Notes under the pieces: model-generated | Seen by the model: only the letters and a program-made list of their open reading frames with translations | Databases searched by the model: none | What the model was told of the DNA's origin: nothing | Shown: one piece after another, positions 44,975 through 56,429 of the stretch | Position numbering within the stretch: the first letter of the stretch is position 1 | Layout of the letters: each line of letters opens with the position of its first letter | NCBI GenBank assembly: GCA_029204225.1 | Contig: CM055111.1 | Location: 21,666,507-21,730,506, forward strand | Length of the DNA stretch: 64,000 nt | Source of the DNA: Diphasiastrum complanatum | Lineage: Eukaryota; Streptophyta; Lycopodiopsida; Lycopodiales; Lycopodiaceae | Direction: 5' to 3' | Position numbers and translations under genes: made by a program

Positions 44975-45627
44975 TTTGGAAATTAATATATCTTACGACT
45001 ACATGTCCTCATATTTGCTATGTTGTAAGTTTGATTAGCCAATTCATGTGATCACCCACTATGGACCATTGGCAAGCTGCAAAAAGGACTTTAAGGTATG
45101 TGAAAGGTACACCAAACCTTGGTCTAATCTACAAAAGACAAAGTGTTTTACCTAAGTTGCAAGGTTATGTTGACGCTGATTGGGCAGGAAGTATAGATGA
45201 TAGAAAGTCAACAACAGGTTCTACCTTCAATTCTGGTAACGGCTGATTTTCATGGTCTAGCAAGAAGCAAGATACTATTTATCTTTCTTCCACAGAAGTC
45301 GAATATAAAGCGTTGAGTTCTGCTACCCAGGAAGCTATTTGGCTACATAAGTTGTTATGTGAGATTGGCATGAAACAAGTAAATCCCACTGTTATTTTCT
45401 GTGACAGTGAAAGTGGAATACAATTGGCTAAAAATCCAATCTTTCACGCAAGGACAAAACATATTGAAGTAAAATATCACTTTGTGCGTGAAAAATTACA
45501 ATCTGAAGACATAGGAATTGAACATTGTTCTACGTTGTTACAAGTTGCTGATATAATTACAAAAGCTTTAAGTAAAGAAAAGTTTGAAACTTTTAGAGCC
45601 AAACTTGGCTTAGGCCAGGTCATGTAA
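44975..45627 (+). pseudogene. Ty1-copia RT end and RNase H pseudogene, unit 2
   Basis: As 23363-24015 but plus strand: [38 protein letters not shown] (continuous here), a TGA in place of the Cys before FSWSSKKQD, SSTEVEYKAL, CDSESGIQLAKNP and AKLGLGQVM. The catalytic Glu context SSTEAEY reads SSTEVEY. Followed by a polypurine tract and LTR-b. Confidence 0.8.
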
Positions 45628-45709
45628 AAAGCCTTTACATGTAATGCTATCATGGAGGTATGTTCCATGAATAGAGTATACTCTAAAATAAGAAGTGACG
45701 TTGATCATT

Positions 45710-45720
45710 GAGGGAGAGAG
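45710..45720 (+). promoter_or_regulatory. Polypurine tract before LTR-b (unit 2)
   Basis: GAGGGAGAGAG, then the LTR-b start TTAAAATAGC. Confidence 0.6.
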
Positions 45721-46465
45721 TTAAAATAGCAATGATCGACTTATACAGTGCTTTCTTAGTTCTAGAGTTATCGGGCAATTCTGTGTTCTTGTTGCACTTG
45801 ACGTTGTGCTATGGTGATTGATCTGGTCGGGTGTTTTCAATTGTGTTTTCTTAACTAATATGAGGCCAAAACTCATTTTAGACTTAGAGATTAAACTTTT
45901 TGAAGTTATATTTGTTTAAAATACATTCAATAAACACTTTTTGAAAGTGTGGGAAAGTTGGTAGTCAAGTTTGGGAGAGATTCAAATTTGAACTTTGGGT
46001 ACATTGAATCTAGTCCCAAAAATAGTAGGGTTTACATTTTGGAGGGAAAGCCAAGTGGCCAAATAGGGTTTGGACACTCTATAAAGGATGTAACTCATGG
46101 AGAGACACATATTCTTTCTTCTCTCTCTCATTTCATCATTATACATGGTTCTCTTTGGATTCTACTACTCATTGGTGCACTCTCATGTTATCTTGCAATT
46201 CTATGTGTAGAATGATCATTTATTGCTATTTTCGGTTTCACACATGTTAAATAAAATAGGGTACTATAATTACAGTAGGGTATTGTAATTGTACGGGCAA
46301 AAACTATATTTTATGTTTTGATTCATGTTTGATCAGTATCTCTTAGACTTTGCATCTCATTTTGTATGTAGATGCTGATTTTTCTACATCGGCAGGATTG
46401 TTGGTTTATTGTAACCAAAGATCAGGGACATGGATTGTATCTTGAATGATCTGGAATCCTTGACA
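45721..46465 (+). mobile_element. LTR-b, unit 2
   Basis: 3' LTR of the RNase H-bearing copia. TATAAAG at 46080-46086. About 108 bases near 45780 are missing compared with units 1 and 3. It ends TCCTTGACA and abuts LTR-c in the opposite orientation. Confidence 0.7.
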
Positions 46466-46882
46466 TATTCTACACACACGATTTCAAGATATCACCAAAA
46501 TAGTGCACCAATGGATAGATGAACCCAAGAGAACTCATGTATAAGCATGAAATGAGATGAGAGAGAGAGAGAGAATACTTCTCTTCCCACATGTGTATAG
46601 CTATATATAATAGGTCCATGCCTCATTAATGATCTTGGTTGTCCTCCATATCAAAAACCCTACAATAAATGTGGACTAGATTGAATGTCTCCGACATTCA
46701 AATTTGAATCTACAAAACTTGAGCTCCTACATTTTTCCTCACCTTCTAAAAGTGGTAATTCAAAAACATTTGAACTAAAATAACTTTGAAATGACTATCT
46801 CTAAGTCTAATATGTAAATTGGCCTCAATTGCCAAATAAACAAATATGACCAAAATAGCAAACTAGTTGACAATTTCTCACA
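46466..46882 (-). mobile_element. LTR-c (minus), unit 2
   Basis: Counterpart of 22017-22435; TATA on the minus strand at 46601-46609 and a GA run of about 18 bases at 46557-46574. Confidence 0.65.
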
Positions 46883-47184
46883 TAATCCGCTAAGGAGGTC
46901 TATTAGGTGTTTTACAGCAGTATGTAACCAGAGTTGTGAAAAAACTTGCAAAAGGAGACAAGTGTCGGAGAGGGAGAGAGAAACTGGCAATGAATGCACC
47001 AAAATAAAAACTGGAATTGGGCGAGTTTCTACAAGCCTTATATAAGCCCCAAGCCTCCCTATTCATGTGCCCATGCAAATCTAAAACTCCCTAAAAGTGC
47101 TCTCCATTTTTATTGATACTCTACACATGCATTAGCAATCCTAAACCATATACTAGCTACAATAATTGTGTTTGGGCCCTCACA
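46883..47184 (-). mobile_element. LTR-f (candidate), unit 2
   Basis: Minus-strand copy of 21604-22016, lacking the 114-base segment. Confidence 0.4.
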
Positions 47185-47329
47185 AGGTTATTAATTACAT
47201 TACTAGCCTCTTCCATAATAATGTGGCAGAACCAATAATATCAAGTGCTAGAGTACCATGTATCAAAGTCTAGGATTATACCAAATCCTATATATAGGAC
47301 ATGGATGTAACACTTTTTGATAAGAAGAC

Positions 47330-47715
47330 AATCATCAAGCATTGAAGACCTTTGGTAATACTTGCTATGTCAACTCAATCCTTTAAGGGGATTTTTTTTG
47401 GCTATAGTGAAGTAAGAAAAGCTTATAGATTTTACATTCCTAATTCAAAGAAAGTTCACATTTCTATGGATGTTATCTTTGAAGAGAAAAATGGGGATAA
47501 GCTTGATGTTGTTGATGCTGATGAATCTAATATTTTTGATGGTGATGAAGATGGTTTTTGGGATGGTGGTTTTTGAGATGCCAATTCAAGTCCTAAGAAT
47601 ATCCTCAAGGCAAATGACAAAGCCATCAAGGCTTACATATGATGAAAAGGGTACGCAAGTTGTGGAAGGTACAAATTTTATTTTTTCACATATTTTGGTA
47701 CATCTTCTTGTGTAG
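47330..47715 (+). pseudogene. Ty1-copia integrase-RT linker fragment, unit 2
   Basis: GYSEVRKAYRFYIPNSKK, VHISMDVIFEEKNGDK and DGDEDGFWDGGF followed by a stop, then PSRLTYDEKGTQVVEG in another frame. Only the non-catalytic C-terminal integrase region is present. Confidence 0.7.
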
Positions 47716-47764
47716 ATGATGGTATGCAAATGGATGGTTGTCTTCATGAAATGGATGTTCGTTC

Positions 47765-47885
47765 AAATGCCATTTAGACTAATGAACTTTGAAAAGTCAA
47801 TGTCTAAGTCTAAAAACAAAGTTGGCCTCAATATGCCAAATATGAAAATATAGTAAATATGATGAAACTAGTTGATTATTTCACA
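47765..47885 (-). mobile_element. LTR-a start fragment
   Basis: Minus-strand TGTGAAATAATCAACTAG and following bases match the start of LTR-a (10315 on) for about 120 bases. It is absent from unit 1, where a deletion between TTTTATTTT repeats has removed it. Confidence 0.6.
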
Positions 47886-48201
47886 CTTTACATGAAGTGA
47901 AATATGAAGAAGGCTTGCAAGTATTTGTTGATCACTCACATTTATTACTTGGTTGCTACTATTTTTCAGAGATATCGAAGGTGGAAGCATGGAGGAATTA
48001 TAACATTTTCATTTTATTTTGTTCTTCATGTACTAGTTTCATCTTTATATTTGGATGTAAGAAATAGTGAAGCATCCAACCTGGACACTATTATCTATAT
48101 CAATTATGAATGTTTCTATTTTGAACATTACAAAAGCATTGAGAGGAGGTCTTTTCTTAGAATGGAGATCATTCTTGAAAAGTTGTGTGGTAAAACTAGT
48201 T
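47886..48201 (+). mobile_element. 3' non-coding region of the LTR-e copia
   Basis: Resembles the 3' tail of the RT-less element (shared GAAATAGTGAAGCATCCAA), so the two copia families are related. It leads into a polypurine tract. Confidence 0.5.
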
Positions 48202-48211
48202 GAAGAGGGAG
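48202..48211 (+). promoter_or_regulatory. Polypurine tract before LTR-e (unit 2)
   Basis: GAAGAGGGAG directly before TGCGAAAAATGTCAAC. Confidence 0.6.
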
Positions 48212-48535
48212 TGCGAAAAATGTCAACTAGTTTAGTTGGTTTAATTTGGCAACTTGGAGGGCAAAGGTAGAAGTAAACTTAGACGAACATTTTTTTACGT
48301 AAATAATTCTTAAAAACAGTAATGTTACTATTTTTGAAAATTATTTGATAAGTCAAGCTCAGATTTGGACCAAATGACTTTTCGTAACTAGATACACTGA
48401 AACTAGTCACTTGATTAACTAGGTTTATGGTAAGTACTTGGAAAGTACTACTAATAATTGGCAAGTGGCCAAATGACATATTTTCTGCAATATATAGTTG
48501 TACGAGTGTGGAGAAAGCAATCAAGTTTTTTCTTG
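48212..48535 (+). mobile_element. LTR-e, unit 2
   Basis: Begins TGCGAAAAATGTCAACTAG. The part to 48447 is shared with unit 1 (inverted); 48448-48535 is unique to unit 2 and may be further LTR or flank. No TATA or primer site seen. Confidence 0.55.
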
Positions 48536-50311
48536 ATGTTTGGAGAACTTTCTTTTTCTATCATATCATCTTCTTCTATCTCTTCTCTCTTTATATTGGT
48601 GATTCTAGTGTGTAGAAGGCATCTAAGCTTGTATGTCATGATTCCACACATGTAAAGATTGTTGTATAGTGTGAGAAATTTCCAAAAATTGGAAAATCTA
48701 GCTTGATCAAAACTTACCATGTAAATTGTACATAGGAAACATAGTTTCATCATCTCCCCAGGTCAAAGTGGACGAAGGCGCATTTATGGTTTAAAGATCA
48801 AAGCACATTTTTGGATAATTCATGGTTTCTGAATTCTGGAGCAACTCAACACATGACCAATCAATGTGAGTTTTTCAACTACATGCCTTGCAGCACGAAG
48901 AAATTTGTTCATCTTGGGAACAATAGTACTCACAACTGTAAGATTGCAATTTCAACATGATCAATTTAAACTATTGTATGATTGAAAGGAAGAATGTCTT
49001 GATTGCAAAAGGTAAAAGACAAGGGAAGTTATTCAAACTAGATGCTTGTGTTATTGCTAACCAAGTTGGATGTGTTGCAAGTGAGCAATACCTATTCAAG
49101 AAGTTTGGCATAAGAGGATGGGGCACCTCAACTTCAAGTCATTGGAGGAAATGGCTAGCCTAGCAAGTTGTGATTGGTCTTCCAAGTTCCTTAACTAGCA
49201 TCAAGCATGTTCGTGAGTCTTGTGCTTTTACAAAGTCACGTAGACTACCCTATAATAGATCTATAGAGACTTTTCAAGTTGTCCATTCAGATATTCAGGG
49301 AATTACTACAAGTAGCAATAGTGGAGATAAGATATATGTAACTTTCATTGATGATTTTAGTATATTTTGTTGGATCTATCTATTAAAGAGCAAAGATGAA
49401 GTGTATGATGTCTTTGTCAATCAATTCTCTACAAAGATCAAGTGCTTGAGGAGTGAAAATGGTGGTGAGTATATCTCAACCAAGTTCAAGGCCTTTTGTG
49501 ATGAGCATGTGATCAAGAGGGAGTACACAAGACTCCAAGGAGACCACAACAAAATGAAGTAGCCGAGAGGAAGAATAGAACTTTATGTGAAAGTGCCAAA
49601 GCCATGAGGTTAGAAGCTAATATTCCAAAACCATTTTGGGATCAAGCTTCTTTGTGTGCTAACTTTATATGCAATAGGTGGCCGAGTGCTATATTGGATG
49701 GAAGAACACCTTTTAAGATGCTATTAAAGAGAAGGCCGAATGTCAAGTTTTTTAGAACTTTTGGATGCACTTGCTATGTCAATATAGCTCTTGATGATAG
49801 GACAAAGGAGTATCCATCTTCAAGGAAATGTATATTTGCTGGATATAGTGAGGTGACTAAAGCCTATAAGGTTTACATTCCTAGTACTAATAAGGTGATT
49901 ATTGGAAGAGATGTCATTTTTTATGAGGGGAACATTCCAAAGGTGTCTTCAAGTAATAATGTTGTGGATGGATCTAACATTCTCGATGGTGATGACATGG
50001 ATACTACTTTAGATGGTGATGATGAAGGACCTTCATCAAGTCAAAAGCCAAGGAGGACATCAAGGCAAAGGCAAACACCTTCAAGGCTCACATATGATGA
50101 GAAGGGTAAGCAAGTGGAAGTGACTCATTTTGCTTTTCTCACATGTTTTGATGATTCTTCTTGTGTAGATGATACTATGCAAGTGGATGGACATTTTCAT
50201 GATTTTACATCAAGTAATGGATTTGGAAAACAAAGTTTGCTCAATGACTTTGATGGTCAAGTTGATGATCAAGAGGTTGATCTCAAAGGGCTTCAACAAG
50301 ACAAAATGTAA
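48536..50311 (+). pseudogene. Ty1-copia protease-integrase pseudogene without RT, unit 2
   Basis: Longer than the unit 1 copy. Protease FLNSGATQHMTNQ again has Asn for catalytic Asp (48832-48834). HLGNNSTHN and YCMIERKNVLIAKGKRQGKL follow with stops, then integrase: VVHSDIQG (Asp kept, 49290-49292), FIDDFSIFCWIYLL, and SENGGEY with Glu (49455-49457) for the second catalytic Asp, the reverse of unit 1. A stop and frame change precede VAERKNRTL. The linker PSRLTYDEKGKQV runs on to LLNDFDGQVDDQEVD and stops at 50311 without RT. Confidence 0.8.
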
Positions 50312-51600
50312 GGTGACAATTTGGAGCTGTCAAGAGCATCAAAGGAGAGTCAATTGGCAAAGATGTTTTGGATCTATTTCTGCAGGTGATTTAAGACTCA
50401 AGTAAGTTCAAAGGAGCAACAATCAAGTGTTGTTAAAGTTTACTTTGCTTGTTCTATCTCATGTATGAGCAATTTCATGTGAATGTGTGCAAATTGTCAA
50501 GATATGGTGAAACTAGCTACATTGTTTTGCATCATATTGATGTTAAAGTTGTACTAGAAATCTTGGCTGGCTTTGCTGATGGAAATGAAACTTTTGTATC
50601 ACTCATTCATGATCAAGTCATCAAGTGATGATGACATCTTTTGGCAAGATGGAGATGGAGGTGCATTCATGGAGTTTTATGGTGGAGACATATCAAGAAA
50701 GGACAAAGATGGAGGAGACAAGCAAGCAAGTGGTCATCACAGACATTTATTGTTTGGTTGCTATTAGTTTCCAAAGAGTTCAGAGTTGGAAGCATGGTGG
50801 AATCATTTCATTTCAATTCTATTTGGTTCTTCATGTTCTAGTTATATCTTGATGTACAAAATTGATGTAAGAAATAGTGAAGCATCCAATTACACTATCA
50901 TCAAGTAATGGATCTGGAAAACAAAGTTTGTTCAATGACTTTTATGGTCAAGTTGATGATCAAGAGGTTGATCTCAAAGGGGCTTCAGCAAGACAAAAGG
51001 TAACGTGGCAATTTGGAGCTATCAAGAGCATCAAAGGAGAGTCAATTGGCAAAGATGTTTTGGATCTATTTTTGCAGGTGTTTTAAGACTCAAGTAAGTT
51101 CAAAGGAGCAGCAATCAAGTGTTGTTCAAGTTTACTTTGCTTGTTCTATTTCGTGTATGAGCAATTTCATGTGAATGTGTGCAAATTGTCAAGATATGGT
51201 GAAACTAGCTACATTGTTTTGCATCATATTGATGTTTAAGTTGTACTAGAAATCTTGGCTGGCTTTGCTGATGAAAATGAAACTTTTGTATCACTCATTC
51301 ATGATCAAGTCATCAAGTGATGATGACATCTTCTGGCAAGATGGAGATGAAGGTGCATTCATGGAGTTTTATGGTGGAGACATATCAAGAAAGGACAAAG
51401 ATGGAGGAGACAAGCAAGCAAGTGGTCATCACAGACATTTATTGTTTGGTTGCTATTAGTTTCCAAAGAGTTCAGAGTTGGAAGCATGGTGGAATCATTT
51501 CATTTCAATTCTACTTGGTTCTTCATGTTCTAGTTATATCTTGATGTATAAAATTGATGTAAGAAATAGTGAAGCATCCAATATGGACAGTATTCTCCTG
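50213..51600 (+). repeat. Tandem duplication of the RT-less element 3' tail (about 691 bp)
   Basis: The segment starting GGAAAACAAAG occurs at 50225 and again at 50916. The second copy shares small changes with unit 4 (for example FNDFYGQVDDQEV and AACGTGGC) rather than with its neighbour. The joint (ATCCAAT then TACACTATCATCAAG, about 50890) contains a short filler. Confidence 0.75.
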
Positions 51601-51741
51601 TTTGATCAAGTTCTTATTAAGTTTGCATCTCTTTCATTAAGTAGATGTTTTTCTACATTGCCAATGGTGTAAACTGTGTTGTCTTCCATAACCAAAGAAC
51701 AAGAGATTAGGTTGGATTTTAATGATTCATATTTCTTCACA
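51601..51741 (+). mobile_element. LTR-c 3' remnant, unit 3
   Basis: Ends TTCTTCACA; same truncation as units 1 and 2. Confidence 0.6.
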
Positions 51742-52114
51742 GATTAATCAATATCTTTTGAAGTTGTCCATGAAGTTAGAGCAAAGACTTTAGAGAATTG
51801 AGGGTGTAGGAAGGCCTGAAAAGACTAAAAATTGTTTTTTGAAAGGGTTCTTGGGGGATTTATGGCTAGAAATCCACAAGAGGATCATGCATGAAGTCAA
51901 TCAATCTTTATTTATACTCCTCCTAGCCATCCCAACAAGCTATCAGGCCTGTAAATTGGTGATCAGAGGCTTGTGTTCCGTCTCTATGAAGTTTATCGCT
52001 AAAGAACCCTCCCACAAGTTGAAAAATCTTCATTCTCAGCCCATACTACATCCCTTGACTTGAGTGAAGGCTTCACGGAAGTCTAATAAACTTTTTAAGA
52101 CTGTTGGTAATGTC
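51742..52114. other. Spacer, no gene recognised (unit 3)
   Basis: First part of the spacer seen at 831-1524, then a jump at TGGTAATGTC to the last bases of LTR-d; about 975 bases are missing. Confidence 0.4.
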
Positions 52115-52135
52115 CTAAAGTATAGTACTTTCACA

Positions 52136-52147
52136 TGGTATCAGAGG
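52136..52147 (+). promoter_or_regulatory. Primer binding site (LTR-d remnant), unit 3
   Basis: TGGTATCAGAGG; only about 20 bases of the LTR remain before it. Confidence 0.75.
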
Positions 52148-52919
52148 CAAGTACAAGAGCATAAGCCATTTATCAAAAGCAAATCCATTTTTAGCAAGTT
52201 TTGGTGCTAAAAACTAGTATTGAGAGGGCAAGCTAGAATTTTGATTTTGGTGAGGAGATTTGATCCCAAAATTGGTAGGGGTCCAAATCCGTACTATCCA
52301 CGTGTGGGCACCTCTGAACCTGCATTTAATGCATGGTATTCATTTGATCCACAGAAATTCAATTTGTGAGCTTTTGATGTAATTTTTGGTGGAAATCTTA
52401 AGATAAGCTACCAAGATTGAGTGCCATTGATTAGATTTGACTTAGGATCATGAGATCTAATTAATCTAGGCTGAAGTCAGGTCCTCTAAACTTGTTTTAC
52501 AGGTCTTGAAAGTACATTAAAAAGTGTGAGGGAGAGTTAGTCATGTTATTGTCCAAAAATTGCCAAAATTGGCAAGATCACATCATCTTATCTTCATTCC
52601 AACTTTGTGAGGGAGTGCTAGAACTGATATTATAAGTCCATTTGTTGGATTAGGAATCTAATTTGAGTGAGACACTACAAGAAAGAGACCTTAGTGAGCT
52701 TCTAGAGACAATCAAATCCATTTCTTGGCAAGATTTGATTGAAAAGAGTTTTCACTTCATCTTATTTTCATTTCGGCTTTGTGAGGGAGTGATAGAAATG
52801 TGATTATAAGTCCATTTGTTGGATTAGAAAACAAATTTGAGTGAAACACTGCAAGTGTGAGACCTTTGTGAGTTTCAAGTCAATCAGATCTATTTCTTGT
52901 TTTAGAAGTCACTAGTAAG
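52148..52919 (+). mobile_element. LTR-d element leader, full length (unit 3)
   Basis: Complete leader to the gag ATG at 52920. It contains an imperfect tandem duplication: TTTGTGAGGGAGTG followed by TATAAGTCCATTTGTTGGA at 52604 and again at 52778, a 174-base step. Confidence 0.6.
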
Positions 52920-53565
52920 ATGGGATCTGCTGGAGCATACCTTCTAGAAGCTAGTGAGAGATTGAATTCTACAAATTATGTTGTTTGGAAGGTTATGATG
53001 GAGTCACTTTTGGTGATCCAATACCTTTATGAGTTCTTGATTGAAGATGAAGATGAACCTCTAGGTGCACATGAGTTAGCTAGATACAAGAAGAGATCTT
53101 GGCTTGCACTTATTTGTGTGAAGATGAATGATTTGTTGAGAGAAGTATTAGCATGAGTGCTAAAGAGGCTTGGGAGTCTTTAAAATCAATCTATGAATCT
53201 AGTAAAATCAATCTATGAATATAGTCCTGAATGGTCTAGGAGATGACTTTGCAAATTTGGTCCAAAGTTTTGCCATCCAAGACACTTTGCCAACTATAGA
53301 AAAACTTCATAGTGTATTAGTGGCTGAAGAGTGTAGGATGCCCCATGCAAAATCTAGGATGAGTTCCTTGTCTTTGCAGGATGGTGATGAGAAAGCCAAT
53401 TTCTCATTCAAGGGCAAAAAGAAGACCAATGGAAAGAAGAAGCATCCAAAGGAGGCTAAAGAAGAGGATGATGCATCAAGCTCAAAGGACAAGTCAAAAC
53501 AAAAATGCTTCTTTCGTGGAAAGAAGGGGCATTATGCATCCGAATGCTACAAGAGGCTTAGTCAC
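52920..53565 (+). pseudogene. Ty1-copia gag, broken (LTR-d element, unit 3)
   Basis: ATG, then GSAGAYLLEASERLNSTNYV with W-x-VMMESLL, the copia gag N-terminus. A frameshift at LREVLA is shared with unit 4. About 175 bases of the UBN2 domain are deleted, with a small local duplication (AAATCAATCTATGAAT). The frame from 53215 carries VLNGLGDDFANLVQSFAIQ, a Lys-rich stretch and the zinc knuckle CFFRGKKGHYASEC, where Arg (53515-53517) replaces the second Cys. It then fuses through CTTAG to the protease tail of another copia. Confidence 0.8.
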
Positions 53566-54160
53566 TTATGACTGAGTCAAGCAAGTGATCTACATGGCAA
53601 ATGATGGTTAGTGTTTTATTAAGGTATTGTCTCTATTCCTCTTACTCTCTCAAATACATGAAAATGTGTTGTTCATTCCTTCACTTTCAAAGATTCCTCC
53701 TAGTATTGGGACATTTGACAATGGACATGAAGTAGAGTTTGATGGAGATGCTTGTTACATAAAGAAGAGAGATGTAAAGGGTATTAGACAATGTAGACTT
53801 TAAAAGTGTGATGTCTAATCAAGGGTCCTTAATGACAAAGGAGGTGACAACAAATGCAAAGTCTCTTTCTCTTCTCATGTGTAAGCTTGTTCTATTCAAG
53901 TGTGCATTTTGCAAATGGTGATGATTATTTTGATGCTCCAATGAAATTATTTTTACAACAAGTAATATCACATGGTTTAATAAAAAAGGTAGATCAAGTG
54001 ATTAAATGTTGGATAGAATTGAGGTGCTTGCTAAGGCAAGATAGTCAAGAAGATGAGTCTTTTATCTTTTATGATTCATTCACTAAGGGGGAGTCTTGCA
54101 TAAGTAATCTTGATTGTGTTGTTATTTAGGATTGGAAAGGAATCAAAGAGGAATCAAGGA
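53566..54160 (+). pseudogene. Copia protease tail and junction, unit 3
   Basis: Continues as unit 2 from 40690: IHENVLFIPSLSKIPPS and EVEFDGDACYIKKRD, then a stop near 53800. The catalytic DSGA part has been lost at the fusion. The last 350 bases are non-coding, with the purine run AAGGGGGAG also seen in unit 1. Confidence 0.6.
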
Positions 54161-55772
54161 TCAAGTTTGACACTCATGTTCTGTAAGCGCTTTGTATTCA
54201 GCCTCAGTAGATGACAATGAGATAGTGGCTTGTTTCTTTGACATCCATGATATAGCTCCATCACCTATGAAAATACAATGAGTACTTATGGTTTTCCTAT
54301 CCATTTTTTCTCCCAACAAAGTTTGAATCTGAAAATCCAAACAAGTTAGGTGATGATCCCTCATACAATATGCCAAAATCTCGAGTTCCCATGATGTATA
54401 GGATCTTGCATAAATTAGCTTAATCTACCAACACAATATCTTAGATCTGGTCTTGTGATGGTTAGACAGATAAGTGAACCAACTAGCTTTCTATAGAGAG
54501 TAATGTCCTTGAAGGATCTTTCATTACCCCTTATAGTTAGCTTTACATTTGACTCCATAGGTATATCACAAGACTTTGCATCTACCATATGAAATCTCTA
54601 TAGAATAGAATCAGCATACATATCTTGACAAATGAAAGTAGTTTGAGAAGATCTAATCTCTTCTATTCCTAAATTGTAATGCAAAATGACCAAGATCATG
54701 CACTTCAAACTCCTTCTTGAGAGCACTCTTGATATCCTCCACATCTTGGTTGTCTCCACCACTCAAGATGATATCATCCACATAGATTAGCAAAATGGTA
54801 ATATCATTTTCAGAAAACCTATAATAAAGTGAATGATGATACTCACTCATAACAAAGCCTTGAGAGAGTAAAAAAGTGTTTAGGGTTTAGGGTTTAAGCA
54901 TACCAACTCCTTGGTGCTTGCTTAAGGCCATACAAACTCTTTTGTAGAAGACACACATGATTTGGCTTTTTAGGTCAAATGTAGCTCTCAGGTTGCTCCA
55001 TGTACACTTCCTCCTCAAGATCACCATTCAAAAAAGCATTTGTAATATCCAATTGCCATAGATCCCATCCATAAAGAGTAGCAAGAGAGATGATGACCCG
55101 AATGCTTACCATATTTGCCACAGGTGCAAAGGTTTCGTCATAGTCAATACCATGTTCTTGAGCATATCCTTTTGCCACCAACCTTATTGATTGTCTTCAC
55201 CTTGAATATCCATTTACATCCAATAGCTTTCTTGTCCTTAGGTGACTCCACCAATCTCCATGTTCCATTCTTCATAAGGGCTTGATACTCAAGATCTATT
55301 GCTTGGATCCACTCCTCTTTGTTCCTTGCTTCATCTACACAAGTAGGTTCATCAAAAGAAATTAGGACAACAAAGTGTGTACCTCCAACAACTTGCTTAC
55401 ATTTCTCATCATATGTGAGCCTTGAAGGCGTTTGTCTTTCCCTTGATGTTCTCCTTGGCTTTTGACTTGATGAAGGTCCTTCATCATCACCATCTAAAGT
55501 AGGATCCATCACAACAACATGAAGATTGTTAGATCCATCCACACCATCATCACTTGAAGACACCTTTGGAAAATTTCCCTCATCAAAAATAACATCTCTA
55601 CCAATAATCACCTTATTAGCAGTAGGAATATAAACCTTGTAGGCTTTACTCACCTCACCATATCCAACACATATACCTTTCCTTGAAGATGGATCCTCCT
55701 TTGTCCTATCATCAAGAGTTATATTGACATAGCAAGTACATCCAAAAGTTTTAAGAAAGTTAACATTCGGCC
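54161..55772 (-). pseudogene. Ty1-copia RT and RNase H pseudogene, unit 3
   Basis: Minus strand as in units 1 and 2: RPNVNFLKTFGCTCYVNI, YKVYIPTANKVIIGRDVI, the shared frameshift before KGYAQEHGIDYDETF, the shared TGA after PESYI, YVDD (54773-54784) and RNase H ISLSSTEAEYKAL near 54175. Unit-specific changes: a telomere-like insert at 54879-54896 inside the finger-palm region, a small indel near 54675 and a 43-bp deletion near 54398. Confidence 0.85.
54879..54896 (+). repeat. Interstitial telomere-type repeat
   Basis: TTTAGGGTTTAGGGTTTA, two and a half copies of the plant telomere unit. Units 1 and 2 at the same site read GTGTTAAGCCTAGCATACC; unit 3 has 15 inserted and 5 deleted bases. It shifts the RT frame. 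Confidence 0.75.
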
Positions 55773-55919
55773 TCTGTTGGAGGGTTTGCGGATATCGAGG
55801 CAACTCTAACCCTAGTTAGTAAGTGAGAGGGATTTGGCACCCTGTGTCTGTAAGTCCAACCCGATGATTGATTATTGTTGGATTTTCTAATTCTTATGCT
55901 TTTTGTGAGAGAGAAAGGG
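55773..55919 (+). mobile_element. Ty3-gypsy LTR fragment, unit 3
   Basis: First part of the LTR at the same insertion point as in unit 2. About 360 bases, including the LTR end and primer site, are deleted at GAAAGGGA. Confidence 0.7.
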
Positions 55920-56265
55920 ATTTTGCTTGATTTGAGTGGATAATCTTGTTTAAAATCTAATCTGATTGTTGAGCAAGGAAAGCTATTCAGATCACCATTC
56001 TTAAGATCCATTTGGATTTGAGAAATCAGAGAAAACAACAAAAATCGGTGAATTCTGTCATATTTGAGCAAAACAGAGACGAAATCGTCATCGGATCTGA
56101 TAACATTTTAACCTCTTACTAAAAAACGTTCGCCAAGTTTCAAGAAGCTTTGGTTTCATTCACAAAACCTTCAAATTGAAGGGCGAAGTTTAATTCCAAG
56201 CAGATTTGCAAAACCATCAGAAAACACCAAAAAACCATCAAAAACCTAAAAAATACAACAAAAGA
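55920..56265 (+). mobile_element. Ty3-gypsy leader, unit 3
   Basis: Counterpart of 42918-43262. Confidence 0.55.
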
Positions 56266-56425
56266 ACATTCGTGTAGTGGGTTTCTTTCCCTGCCTAACC
56301 TCAAACCAAGATCTAGTCAATCTAGCATCAAGGAGACGAAGTTAGTTGTCACGTGTAGATTCGTTCCCATGAGAGCGATACTATAGTTTAGATTTCAGCA
56401 TGAATCGAAGATCCACATCTAACTC
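56266..56425 (-). mobile_element. Ty3-gypsy LTR end fragment, unit 3
   Basis: Counterpart of 43263-43425. Confidence 0.55.
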
Positions 56426-56429
56426 TAAC

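Larger units (their letters stand above)
27840..50226 (+). repeat. Composite tandem array, unit 2
   Basis: This copy gives the best view of the ancestral order, because the gypsy LTR (42413-42784) and the aspartic protease (36477-38128) are each continuous here but broken in unit 1. Relative to unit 1 it lacks about 617 bp at 31738, about 4.0 kb at 36357 and about 108 bp inside LTR-b. It has about 390 bp extra at 34395-34783. The right end continues without a break into unit 3 through the copia protease-integrase reading frame. Confidence 0.85.

Noticed and set aside
50213-51600. CRISPR-like or satellite array
   Set aside because: Only two copies of a 691-bp unit with no regular spacers; it is an ordinary tandem duplication.
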